The position numbers and the translations under genes are program-made. Below the pieces are notes generated by a model. That model was not told the origin of the DNA. It did not search any database and was given only the letters and a program-made list of their open reading frames with translations. DNA of 13,012 nucleotides from assembly GCA_041653015.1 (NCBI GenBank), contig JBAZGG010000019.1, positions 1 through 13,012 on the forward strand, given 5' to 3'. Below, one piece after another: positions 1 through 6,963 of this stretch. This stretch comes from JBAZGG01 sp041653015. GTDB taxonomy: Bacteria; Bacillota_I; Bacilli_A; RFN20; CAG-826. Every line of letters begins with the position of its first letter. Position 1 is the stretch's first letter.

Positions 1-393
1 CGCTTTCGCTCTTATTCCAACCTCTTAAAAGTCAGTTTTAATAATGATGCCTATCTCGCCAACAGAGCCACTTTGCAGAATTCTTCAGATATTCCAACTT
101 TAATTATCAGCGGTTATTACAATGCCTCTTCGCTCTCCAATCTCCAAATAAAAGAAGGTGCCACCCTAATATCATCGACGACACCGATTCTCAACGGATA
201 TCTCTTCAGCACCAGCCTCGATTTATCGGTGTTGACAAAAGCGAGCACCTATTACAACCTCGTCTTTGCTAACGGCACAGAGATTTGGGCGGATGATTTC
301 CCATCTAGCGATTTAACTGCGACATTAGAAAATAGTGGCAAGACGTATCGACTAGCGAAGATAAACAGCAAGGTGGTCATCTATTATGAATAA
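1..393 (+). CDS. C-terminal fragment of an unidentified beta-rich, probably extracytoplasmic protein
   Basis: The frame is open from the first base of the window to TAA at 391-393, giving the last 130 residues of a longer protein whose start lies outside. I do not recognise the family. The visible part is rich in Ser, Thr, Asn, Leu and aromatic residues in an alternating beta-strand pattern (for example LIISGYYNASSL and YYNLVFANGTEIWADDF), has no membrane helix, and ends in the strand-like KVVIYYE. This resembles a terminal Ig-like or carbohydrate-associated beta domain, which is inference from composition only. The stop overlaps the start of the GH30 gene by 8 bases, so the two are almost certainly co-transcribed and translationally coupled; a role in glycan handling would fit. 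A TTG at position 73 could be mistaken for a start, but the frame continues upstream of it without a stop and there is no convincing ribosome site. Confidence 0.75.
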   Translation, partial: RFRSYSNLLKVSFNNDAYLANRATLQNSSDIPTLIISGYYNASSLSNLQIKEGATLISSTTPILNGYLFSTSLDLSVLTKASTYYNLVFANGTEIWADDFPSSDLTATLENSGKTYRLAKINSKVVIYYE

Positions 394-1765
394 AAAGTTT
401 TCGCTCTACAAAACCGCTAAAAACAGCCAAGAGAGATTAGCCTTCGTCAGCGAAGTCGTTTTCGCAAAGAGAAAATCTCAAAAGAATTTGAAGAGCATCA
501 AAGTGGATAGTGGCATTTCTTTTCAAAGCCATCTAGGTTTTGGTGGAGCCTTGACCGATACTGCCGCCGAAGTATTAAATGTTCTCCCAAGCGAGAAGCG
601 TTCAGAAGTGCTCGAAAGCTTATATGGTGCATCAGGATTAAATTACAATATCGCTAGGATGTGCATCGGCTCGAGCGACTTTTCTTTGAAACAATATCAA
701 TACATCGCCGATGGAGATAAAAAACTCTCTAGCTTTAACGTCGACATAGATCGCGTTTTAAAATTCCCTCTATTCAAAGATTGTGAGAAAATCCATAAAA
801 GAACAGGGGAAGATCTCCTTTTAACGTTATCACCATGGTCTCCACCCGCTTTTATGAAAACGAATAGAGAGCTCTCGCATGGCGGAGAGCTTTTACCAGA
901 ATATTTTGATCTCTATGCCAAATATCTCGTCCGATATCTTCTCGAGTTAGAAAAAGAAGATATTCATCCGACATTTTTGAGCGTTCAAAATGAGCCACAA
1001 GCAGTGCAGAGATGGGATTCCTGCATCTATTCTCCTGAGCAAGAAGGACAATTCATCCTCCATTATTTAAAACCAGAATTAGATCGCCATAAGCTCGATG
1101 TGAAAATTACGATTTGGGATCACAACCGCGATGTCATCGTTGAAAGGGTTAAGGACACGCTCTCTATTCCTGGCGTTTCCTCATTGATCTGGGGCGTCGC
1201 TTATCATTGGTATTGCTCTGATGCTTACCATAATCTATCTCTCGTTCACGAGATGTATCCGGACAAGCATATCTTCCTATCGGAATGCTGTGTTGAGATG
1301 TCCAACTCTCTTATCGATGGTGGATATTTTGGCAAGTGGAGCCACGGAGAAAAATACGGCCACGATATCATCTGCGATTTTCTCAACTGGAGCGAAGGCT
1401 GGGTCGATTGGAATATCGCTGTCGATGAAAAAGGCGGTCCGAATCACGCGGCTAATTATTGTGAAGCGCCAATCATGGTGGATGTTTTGAGCAAAAAGAT
1501 TATATATAACGCCAGTTATTATTACATCGGTCACTTCTCTAAATTTATTCGTCCAGGTGCCAAGCGAATAGGCATTGCCAATCCATATAAAAAAGGTGTT
1601 CTAGCGCTGTCGTATAAAAATCTTGATTCTTCAATGGTCATCGTCATCATGAATGAAACGGATTGCGATGAGCAAATAACCATTGATTGCGATGGTTTTG
1701 TCGGTGAGGTTTCTTTACAAAATCACTCGATTGTGAGTATGATTTCTTCAGATGAAAAAGATTAA
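386..1765 (+). CDS. Glycoside hydrolase family 30 (glucosylceramidase-like beta-glycosidase)
   Basis: This 459-residue protein matches GH30 retaining beta-glycosidases (glucosylceramidase, beta-1,6-glucanase, beta-xylosidase/glucosidase types). Visible landmarks in order: GFGGALTDTAAEVL (51-64), the conserved SPWSPPAFMKTN (149-160), the acid/base glutamate E203 in SVQNEPQ, YHWY (273-276), the nucleophile E300 in FLSECC, WNIAVDEKGGPNH (342-354), and GHFSKFIRPGAKRI (382-395) leading into the C-terminal beta domain. Both catalytic residues are present and the length is usual for a single-domain member. There is no signal peptide: the N-terminus MNKKFSLYKTAKNSQER is polar, so the enzyme is probably cytoplasmic and acts on imported short beta-glycosides. 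The start ATG has AAGGTGG at 370-376, 9 bases upstream, and overlaps the preceding stop by 8 bases. The downstream gene overlaps its 3' end by 14 bases. Exact substrate cannot be told from the sequence. Confidence 0.92.
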   Translation: MNKKFSLYKTAKNSQERLAFVSEVVFAKRKSQKNLKSIKVDSGISFQSHLGFGGALTDTAAEVLNVLPSEKRSEVLESLYGASGLNYNIARMCIGSSDFSLKQYQYIADGDKKLSSFNVDIDRVLKFPLFKDCEKIHKRTGEDLLLTLSPWSPPAFMKTNRELSHGGELLPEYFDLYAKYLVRYLLELEKEDIHPTFLSVQNEPQAVQRWDSCIYSPEQEGQFILHYLKPELDRHKLDVKITIWDHNRDVIVERVKDTLSIPGVSSLIWGVAYHWYCSDAYHNLSLVHEMYPDKHIFLSECCVEMSNSLIDGGYFGKWSHGEKYGHDIICDFLNWSEGWVDWNIAVDEKGGPNHAANYCEAPIMVDVLSKKIIYNASYYYIGHFSKFIRPGAKRIGIANPYKKGVLALSYKNLDSSMVIVIMNETDCDEQITIDCDGFVGEVSLQNHSIVSMISSDEKD

Positions 1766-2204
1766 AAAAAGATATGTGATAGCCAGCGTTGTCATCTTTT
1801 TGAGCCTCGGCGCCTTTGCCTATGGAACATATTCGGTTGTCGATATCGCAAATGAATATGCAAATTATGGCAATGCCGATTCGACAGTCCTCTCTATTTG
1901 GACTGAAACCAATAGCGAAGAGCATACGCTAAAATACAAGATTGAAGTCGCATATGTCGATTATCAAAACATCGATCGAGTATCTTGTTTAAGCAATTAT
2001 AATGTCAATTACGAAGTCGGGGATGTCGTTAACATCTACTATGTGAAGGATCATCCTGAAGAATCAGCCTTTATCGAAGGACCAAATTATCTATTAGCCT
2101 CTCTGTGGTTCGTCATCGGAATAATTTATATCGGTGGGACAATCTTTGTTCTCGTTCTATATCAAAAACGTGAATTGATCGATTCAAAAGAATTGACAGA
2201 ATAG
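1752..2204 (+). CDS. DUF3592-type two-helix membrane protein
   Basis: A 150-residue protein with a lysine-rich N-terminus (MKKIKKR), a first membrane helix at about 8-30, a soluble beta-rich domain at about 40-108, a second helix at about 113-137 and a charged tail. The middle domain carries the pattern typical of DUF3592: a strand pair around KIEVAYVDYQNI, then YEVGD (87-91) and NIYYVKDHPEES (94-105), where family members usually have a GD...V.YYDP.NPE motif. Function of the family is unknown. With K-rich tails at both ends the soluble domain would lie outside the membrane. The ATG lies inside the GH30 gene (14-base overlap) and I see no clear Shine-Dalgarno, so translation probably depends on coupling with the upstream gene. 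Its stop is 4 bases from the stop of the convergent XRE gene. Confidence 0.72.
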   Translation: MKKIKKRYVIASVVIFLSLGAFAYGTYSVVDIANEYANYGNADSTVLSIWTETNSEEHTLKYKIEVAYVDYQNIDRVSCLSNYNVNYEVGDVVNIYYVKDHPEESAFIEGPNYLLASLWFVIGIIYIGGTIFVLVLYQKRELIDSKELTE

Positions 2205-2215
2205 ATCACTATTCT
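2198..2215. terminator. Small hairpin joining the two convergent stop codons (possible weak bidirectional terminator)
   Basis: The arms AGAATAG (2198-2204) and CTATTCT (2209-2215) are perfect inverted repeats around the tetraloop ATCA. The left arm ends in the TAG of the plus-strand gene and the right arm holds the TAG of the minus-strand gene. On the plus strand a T-run (2227-2232) follows only after 11 bases, and on the minus strand there is no good T-tract, so termination would be weak. It is the only candidate between the convergent genes. Confidence 0.35.
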
Positions 2216-2823
2216 CTCGTTCTATCTTTTTTAAGCTGTCCCCAAAGGATAGCCGCAATCGTTAAAGGAACACCTAAAATAAATATCATCCATAGTCTCC
2301 AACCTTCACCGTTCGGCAAGTCATTGCCGAGTTCGAGATAGAACGAAGATAAAAGAGTCCAAACCAAAGCGATGACGATCACAGAGCGCCAAGGCTTAGT
2401 GCCCCAGACGGCGTTGAAGGTGATCATGACGATACACGATAGAGGAGCGGCCCATAAAAAAGCCATCCAATAATTGATTTCGTAAAGAAATTGTAGACCG
2501 ATAAAAACTAATATAGCGAGCATCCACACGACTGAAACAGAGAGGGCGGTTATAATATTTCGATTAGCTCTTTGCCCTTTGGGTTTGGTGAATTGTTTCA
2601 TCTCTTTTTTTGATCCGGAGTGAGTCAAATAATCTAAAGTGACACCATAGAAATCACAGAGCTGTTGTAAAATTTCAATATTAGGAGTGGCTTCTCCGTG
2701 TTCCCATTTTGAAATGGACTTATCGCTGTAATTAAATTTCTCGGCTAGCTCCCCTTGAGTGAGATTCTTTGATTTTCGAAGCTCGGTTAGGTTTTGAGCA
2801 ATCGTGACGCGAAGCGGTTCCAT
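2209..2823 (-). CDS. XRE-family regulator fused to a four-helix membrane domain
   Basis: A 204-residue protein. Residues 7-66 form a helix-turn-helix of the XRE/Cro-CI type: IAQNLTELRKSKNLTQGELAEKF, then SDKSISKWEHGEATPNIEIL and LCDFYGVTLDYLT, all standard family positions. A basic linker (72-88) precedes four predicted membrane helices at about 90-112, 118-140, 145-165 and 175-197, ending in a short basic cytoplasmic tail. This architecture is common in Firmicutes and suggests a membrane-tethered regulator that reads an envelope or membrane signal; its targets cannot be told from the sequence. It faces away from the acyltransferase operon, separated by 176 bases, so that operon is one possible target (inference). 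The start ATG has no convincing ribosome site. A candidate promoter puts the transcript start only a few bases upstream, so the message may be nearly leaderless. Confidence 0.85.
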   Translation of the reverse strand: MEPLRVTIAQNLTELRKSKNLTQGELAEKFNYSDKSISKWEHGEATPNIEILQQLCDFYGVTLDYLTHSGSKKEMKQFTKPKGQRANRNIITALSVSVVWMLAILVFIGLQFLYEINYWMAFLWAAPLSCIVMITFNAVWGTKPWRSVIVIALVWTLLSSFYLELGNDLPNGEGWRLWMIFILGVPLTIAAILWGQLKKDRTRE

Positions 2824-2832
2824 AATATAACC

Positions 2833-2861
2833 ATTCTAGGCGAAGCACTAACAAAAATCAA
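2833..2861 (-). promoter_or_regulatory. Candidate sigma-A type promoter for the XRE membrane regulator
   Basis: On the minus strand, TTGATT (2861-2856) and TAGAAT (2838-2833) are separated by exactly 17 bases. The expected transcription start, about seven bases after the -10 box, falls near 2826, within a few bases of the ATG at 2823. This is a motif-based call only. Confidence 0.4.
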
Positions 2862-2999
2862 CGATAAAATGGCGCGATTCCCTTTTTAAGAGAGTTTTCT
2901 AAAGAGTTCTAATATCGTGAGAGTGGAGTCGAATTTTAAGGTTGCGATTAATAGGTGTGATTTTGAAATGAAGAATTATATTCTGTTTGTGGTATTTTT

Positions 3000-3806
3000 A
3001 TGGAAAGAACATCTATTTTGCCAAACACCGTCTTCTATCATGATGAACTCAATGATGATTTTTCGGGTATTCACAGACCGAAGAAATTTATCGCTGACGA
3101 TTACAAATATATCGACAATAATCTGTTTTATCGAATCGGTCGTTTCATCGTTTATCGCCTCGTGATGACACCGATTGCATTTTTATACTGCAAGATAAAG
3201 TTTCATCATAAAATCGTAAATAAAAAAATATTGAGGCCCTATCGTCATCACGGCTATTTTATGTATGCAAACCACACGCAGATCGTCGCTGATGCCTATA
3301 TTCCAAATATGATCAGTTTTCCTAAAGATACATATGAGGTTGTCAATTCTGATAACATGGCTTTAAAGGGCACTGAAACATTTATGAAGATGCTCGGCGC
3401 TATGCCAATTCCAAGCACCATTCACGGCGTGCAGAATTTTATGAATGCTCTAGAAAGACGACTTGTCGATGGCAATGTCATCACGATTTATCCTGAAGCG
3501 CATTTGTGGCCATACTTCACGGGCATTCGCAATTTCAAATCAGTCTCCTTTAAATACCCGGTTCGTTTTAATGATCCGTGTTTTTGCTTTACGAACTGCT
3601 ATAAAAAGAGACGCTTTGGTAAAAAAGCTCGCATCATCACATTCATCGATGGACCTTTTCTACCAAATCTTCAACTGCCAGAAAATGAGCGACATCTCGA
3701 TTTGAGAAATCGCGTCTATGAGACGATGAAAGCGCGCGCGGATAAAGAGTCGACATATGTCAGGATAAAATACGTGAAAGACACGAGGAAATTTAAAAAT
3801 GATTAA
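3000..3806 (+). CDS. PlsC-like lysophospholipid/glycerolipid acyltransferase, first of operon
   Basis: A 268-residue acyltransferase of the 1-acylglycerol-3-phosphate acyltransferase fold. The N-terminal segment VFYHDELNDDFSGI (11-24) is a signature I associate with a Clostridia/Bacilli subgroup. A hydrophobic stretch around 48-63 may be a membrane-associated helix. The catalytic block is YANHTQIVADAYIPN (89-103): H92 and D98 are five residues apart instead of the usual four (HX4D), perhaps a subgroup trait. The second block, usually FPEGTR, reads IYPEAHLWPYFTGIRNFK (163-180), and IDGPF (216-220) is the fourth block. Family members transfer acyl groups to a glycerol- or sugar-linked hydroxyl at the inner membrane face. 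The ATG is the first start after the in-frame stop TGA at 2964-2966, but it has only a weak GTGG upstream. The GT8 gene overlaps its end by 8 bases, so it heads a four-gene operon. Acceptor unknown. Confidence 0.85.
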   Translation: MERTSILPNTVFYHDELNDDFSGIHRPKKFIADDYKYIDNNLFYRIGRFIVYRLVMTPIAFLYCKIKFHHKIVNKKILRPYRHHGYFMYANHTQIVADAYIPNMISFPKDTYEVVNSDNMALKGTETFMKMLGAMPIPSTIHGVQNFMNALERRLVDGNVITIYPEAHLWPYFTGIRNFKSVSFKYPVRFNDPCFCFTNCYKKRRFGKKARIITFIDGPFLPNLQLPENERHLDLRNRVYETMKARADKESTYVRIKYVKDTRKFKND

Positions 3807-4623
3807 TGTTGTCTACTCTGGCAACACGGCTGTTTTTGATGGATTTCTCATCTCTCTTTTGTCGATGGCGCAAAACACTAAAGAATCTCTCTCAGTTTAT
3901 ATTTTGACCGCGGACTTTTCCGATTGCGATAAGCGCTTTATACCGATTGGTGAGAAGCAACGCGCTATTTTGGAAAAGACCATAAAAAGATATAATCCAT
4001 CGAGTTTTGTTACCATTATCGATGTCCGAGGTCTCTTCGATGAGAAATTGAGCCGATCGATCAATATCAAAAATCAATATACACCATACGCCCTTTTACG
4101 ATTATTGATGGATCTCATCCCCGCCATGCCGGAAAGACTTCTCTATATCGACGCTGATACGATTGTAACAGGAGATGTTAAAGAGCTCTATGAGTACGAT
4201 CTAAAAGGCAAAACAGTCGGTGGGGTTCGCGATTATTTAGGTCGATTTTTCATCGGTGTCAACTATATCAATTCAGGTGTTCTTCTCATCGATTTGAAGA
4301 AGGCTAAAGAAGAAAAATTGTTCGAGCGAGCTCGCGCGATTGTCAACGACGTTAAAATGCCGTTTCCAGATCAAAGCGCTCTAAATAAATGCCTATCGGG
4401 AAGGAAAGCTTTTCTGCCGAGAAAGTTCAATGCGATGAGGCATCTCAACAAAAGAACGATTATCCGCCATTACTCGAAGATGATCGTCAGTTGGATTCCA
4501 TTTAAAATTGTCAATGTTAAGCCGTGGCAGATAGATGAGATGCATCGCCAGTGGAAAGTGCATGTTCACGACGCTCTTTTTGCTGACTATTTAAAAATTA
4601 AAAGCGATATTTCACAGGAGTAA
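3799..4623 (+). CDS. Glycosyltransferase family 8 protein
   Basis: A 274-residue GT-A fold glycosyltransferase of family GT8, which uses UDP-sugars with retention of configuration. Visible elements: the N-terminal strand INVVYSGNTAVFDGFLISLLSMAQNT (2-27), the metal-binding DAD at 118-120 within LLYIDADTIVTGDV, NSGVLLIDL (158-166), the conserved PFPDQSALN (188-196) and a C-terminal HYSKM (224-228) plus KPW (241-243), which correspond to the last nucleotide-binding histidine and the KPW motif of the family. Typical members make alpha-linked galactose or glucose additions to lipopolysaccharide, capsule or glycolipid. There is no membrane helix, so it acts in the cytoplasm, presumably on a membrane acceptor. 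Start: ATG with GAGG at 3785-3788, overlapping the preceding acyltransferase by 8 bases. The next gene follows after 9 bases. The sugar donor cannot be predicted. Confidence 0.9.
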   Translation: MINVVYSGNTAVFDGFLISLLSMAQNTKESLSVYILTADFSDCDKRFIPIGEKQRAILEKTIKRYNPSSFVTIIDVRGLFDEKLSRSINIKNQYTPYALLRLLMDLIPAMPERLLYIDADTIVTGDVKELYEYDLKGKTVGGVRDYLGRFFIGVNYINSGVLLIDLKKAKEEKLFERARAIVNDVKMPFPDQSALNKCLSGRKAFLPRKFNAMRHLNKRTIIRHYSKMIVSWIPFKIVNVKPWQIDEMHRQWKVHVHDALFADYLKIKSDISQE

Positions 4624-4632
4624 ATCGAACTT

Positions 4633-5895
4633 ATGGATCAATATATTCTGTATTCATTTGAAGCCTTAGCCTTCTTTTTATTCATCTGTCTCTTAGCTTA
4701 TACTCCTCGTCTCATCGGTTGGTTTGCCGCCTTAAAAAAAGATCCGATTCTTCACAATGATAAACAGAATCGAATCGCTATTTTAATTCCCGCTCGCGAT
4801 GAGAGTGCGACTATTTCTGGGCTATTAAATAATCTGCACAACCAAACTTATAAAAATTTCGATGTCTTTGTCATCGTAAAAGATAAAAAAGATCCATCGA
4901 TCGGCATCGCTCATTCCTTCGGCTTTCATAGTCATGTTGCACCTAATCAGACATGCAAAGGCGATGCGTTGGATAGCTGTTTGCATTCCATTATGCGCCG
5001 AGATAGAAATGGGTTTGATGCCTATTTGATCATCGACGCCGACTGTATGGTTAATTCCGACTATGTTGAAAAAATGAATGATGGATTAGCTTCTAATCGC
5101 CAAGTGATTCTCAGCCGTAAACTCGTCAAAAACTATGAGATGAATGGACGCGTGAGCATGCAACAGGCGTGCAATGGCATCATATGGACTCTCATGGATG
5201 AGATGGGCAATCGCTTTCGAAGCCGCCACGGATATACAACCTTTACTGTCGGCACAGGAATAATGATTCGTCGCGACATCATTGAAATAAACGATGGATG
5301 GCCATATCGCAGCACGATGACTGAAGACATGGAATTTATGAACGACATCGCCGCGAATGGATATTCGACGTTTTATTACCCATACGCCATCATATACATG
5401 GAAGAGGCTCCATCTTTACGCATGACAAACAAGCGACGAAAACGCTGGATGACAGGTGTCGTCGATGCGCGCCGCCTCTATGATCGAAAGGTGAAATTGA
5501 TGGCGACTCGCCCCAACCGATACTACGTTCATTGCTTGTGGATCATATATTTCTACATCGGCGCCGCGACGATTTATTCTACTTCTCTTGGAATAATGTC
5601 CTTCTGTTTAATGTGTTTGGGCGACCCATCGTGGTTGATGGCATCAATCGTCTCAACATCTGCGTTCTTCATCGTCTATCTATCATTCTTCGCCATGACT
5701 TTAGTGGCGGTTATCATCGAATGGAAGAACATCAAGATGTCATTTATTCGCAAGATTGTGCTTTTATTCATTCATCCTATCTTCTATATGCATTATATTG
5801 AGATTGTCGCGGGAGCTCTTTTACATCTCAATTCGAAGAAATGGGATCCGATCGCACGCGTTAATGAAGAGACAAAAACGGAAGAGATCATCTGA
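4633..5895 (+). CDS. Membrane-bound glycosyltransferase family 2 protein
   Basis: A 420-residue processive-type GT2. One membrane helix (about 4-25) precedes the catalytic domain: AILIPARDESATI (49-61), the metal-binding DAD at 135-137 in LIIDADCMV, GTGIMIRR (207-214), the catalytic-base TED (230-232) and RRKRW (268-272), equivalent to the Q/RXXRW motif of cellulose/hyaluronan-synthase-like enzymes. Three to four membrane helices follow (about 300-325, 333-363, 372-397), ending KKWDPIARV. This layout matches GT2 enzymes that polymerise or transfer sugars at the membrane, such as beta-linked glucose, mannose or N-acetylglucosamine; which one applies here is unknown. AGGAG at 4616-4620 lies 12 bases before the ATG, a little long. 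It ends in TGA, which shows that TGA is a stop in this organism. It lies 9 bases after the GT8 gene and 2 before the second acyltransferase. Confidence 0.88.
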   Translation: MDQYILYSFEALAFFLFICLLAYTPRLIGWFAALKKDPILHNDKQNRIAILIPARDESATISGLLNNLHNQTYKNFDVFVIVKDKKDPSIGIAHSFGFHSHVAPNQTCKGDALDSCLHSIMRRDRNGFDAYLIIDADCMVNSDYVEKMNDGLASNRQVILSRKLVKNYEMNGRVSMQQACNGIIWTLMDEMGNRFRSRHGYTTFTVGTGIMIRRDIIEINDGWPYRSTMTEDMEFMNDIAANGYSTFYYPYAIIYMEEAPSLRMTNKRRKRWMTGVVDARRLYDRKVKLMATRPNRYYVHCLWIIYFYIGAATIYSTSLGIMSFCLMCLGDPSWLMASIVSTSAFFIVYLSFFAMTLVAVIIEWKNIKMSFIRKIVLLFIHPIFYMHYIEIVAGALLHLNSKKWDPIARVNEETKTEEII

Positions 5896-5897
5896 TC

Positions 5898-6710
5898 ATG
5901 GCCAAAGAAAATTTGACGAGAGCGCAAGTTCGAGAGATATATCTCTCCTATGAAAAAGAGGGTCGTTTTAATGAGCACGTCGATCCGATCGACTTCTCTA
6001 TCGCCATGCCTGTGAATTCATCTTTTCATTATTTTCCTATCACATTGCGAGAAAAATTGAAAAATTGGGCGATTATGAATTTTGGCTTAAAACAATTCAT
6101 GGATAAGGTGGTCAATCAATATCAAGAAGTAGAAGTGGTCGGACAAGAGAATCTCGTTGGCATCGATAAGGCTATCGTCATTTCCAATCACGTTCAGATG
6201 TTCGATTGCATCACCATCAAATACGCGATGGGTGAGCATTACACCCATGTTGTGGCAGCCTCTTTTAACAATATGAAGGGAAAATTGGGCGATTCGATGC
6301 GAGCGTCAGGAATGATGCCCCTCCCCAACGATTTTCATGACATGGTCTATTTTGAAAAAGCGCTTGAAAAAGCTCTTAACTTAAACCGATATGTGCTCAT
6401 CTATCCCGAGCAATCGGAGTGGTGGTACTACGAAAAACCGCGCCCCTTTAAAGATGGAGCGTTCTATTACGCAGCAAAGTTTAATGCTCCTGTGATCCCT
6501 TGCTTCATAACCTATAAACCTAGAAAAGAAAAAGACGTCACCCCGGATGGAATGTATCCATACGGCATGATCGTTCACATCATGAATCCGCTTTATCCAA
6601 AAGGTGAACTATCATTCAAAGAGAATAGAGATAATCTAAGAGAATCCGCTTTTAATCTCTTTAAAGATTGCTACGAAAGCGCATATCATAAACCCCTCGA
6701 GTATAAATAG
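5898..6710 (+). CDS. PlsC-like acyltransferase, last of operon
   Basis: A 270-residue acyltransferase with a standard block I, AIVISNHVQMFDCITI (92-107), where H98 and D103 form the HX4D catalytic pair. Block III is LIYPEQSEWWYYEKPRPFKDG (167-187): the usual FPEGTRS is replaced by YPEQSEWWYYEK, a variant I know from Firmicutes phospholipid/glycerol acyltransferase family members. Block IV is APVIPCFITY (197-206). It differs from the first acyltransferase of the operon in catalytic spacing and in block III, so the two are not recent duplicates and probably acylate different positions or acceptors. There is no signal peptide and no strong membrane helix; peripheral binding to the inner membrane face is expected. 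Start: ATG 2 bases after the GT2 stop, with GGAAGAG at 5880-5886. It is the last gene of the operon; a weak hairpin with arms AATAGA (6706-6711) and TCTATT (6718-6723) overlaps its stop. Confidence 0.86.
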   Translation: MAKENLTRAQVREIYLSYEKEGRFNEHVDPIDFSIAMPVNSSFHYFPITLREKLKNWAIMNFGLKQFMDKVVNQYQEVEVVGQENLVGIDKAIVISNHVQMFDCITIKYAMGEHYTHVVAASFNNMKGKLGDSMRASGMMPLPNDFHDMVYFEKALEKALNLNRYVLIYPEQSEWWYYEKPRPFKDGAFYYAAKFNAPVIPCFITYKPRKEKDVTPDGMYPYGMIVHIMNPLYPKGELSFKENRDNLRESAFNLFKDCYESAYHKPLEYK

Positions 6711-6785
6711 AGCGATATCTATTGATCTACTAAACTATTTTCTGAACATTAAAAAAACTGTTTTACGATTTAACGGATCAGCGAT

Positions 6786-6802
6786 AACTAGTGTAATTAG
6801 TT
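6786..6802. repeat. Inverted repeat AACTA-N7-TAGTT in the degV upstream region
   Basis: The sequence AACTAGTGTAATTAGTT is an inverted repeat with 5-base arms. It lies in the 253-base intergenic stretch before degV, about 120 bases upstream of the candidate promoter. It could be a protein-binding site; nothing identifies the protein. Confidence 0.25.
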
Positions 6803-6907
6803 CGATGATAAGGCACTTATTTTTTTCTTTTCCACTGACAGTAGATTAGATTTGACTCATTCTACAGACAAAAATTGATTCGTAGTCAATAAAATAAAGC
6901 ATGTAGA

Positions 6908-6936
6908 GTGACTAGCATGTTAAATGCTCCTATTAT
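6908..6936 (+). promoter_or_regulatory. Candidate degV promoter with a dyad filling the spacer
   Basis: GTGACT (6908-6913) and TATTAT (6931-6936) are 17 bases apart. The spacer holds the inverted repeat AGCAT-gttaa-ATGCT (6914-6928), and a direct copy of AGCATGT lies at 6898-6904. A repressor bound here would block the polymerase. The -35 box matches consensus at only four of six bases, so this is a tentative call. Confidence 0.35.
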
Positions 6937-6963
6937 TAACCTACAACTTTTGGAGGTTGATTT

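Noticed and set aside
1277..1534. Minus-strand open frame inside the GH30 gene
   Set aside because: It lies wholly within a gene with strong family motifs, has no ribosome site, and its product resembles nothing; it is a shadow.
2917..3165. Plus-strand open frame covering the leader and start of the first acyltransferase
   Set aside because: It overlaps the true acyltransferase frame, which carries the family N-terminal signature, and it has no domain of its own.
5133..5348. Minus-strand open frame within the GT2 gene
   Set aside because: Antisense to conserved GT2 motifs, low-complexity product, no ribosome site.
6352..6368. Sequence resembling a catabolite-response element within the second acyltransferase
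   Set aside because: It has an extra base relative to the consensus and arises from a repeated Glu-Lys-Ala-Leu coding pattern.
6706..6723. Hairpin AATAGA-N6-TCTATT at the end of the acyltransferase operon as a terminator
   Set aside because: Six AT-rich base pairs and no T-tract after it; too weak to call a terminator, although nothing better is seen there.
6711..6963. Possible small gene or structured RNA before degV
   Set aside because: Only very short frames without ribosome sites occur (for example 14 codons near 6805), and the dyads do not form a recognisable riboswitch or T-box.
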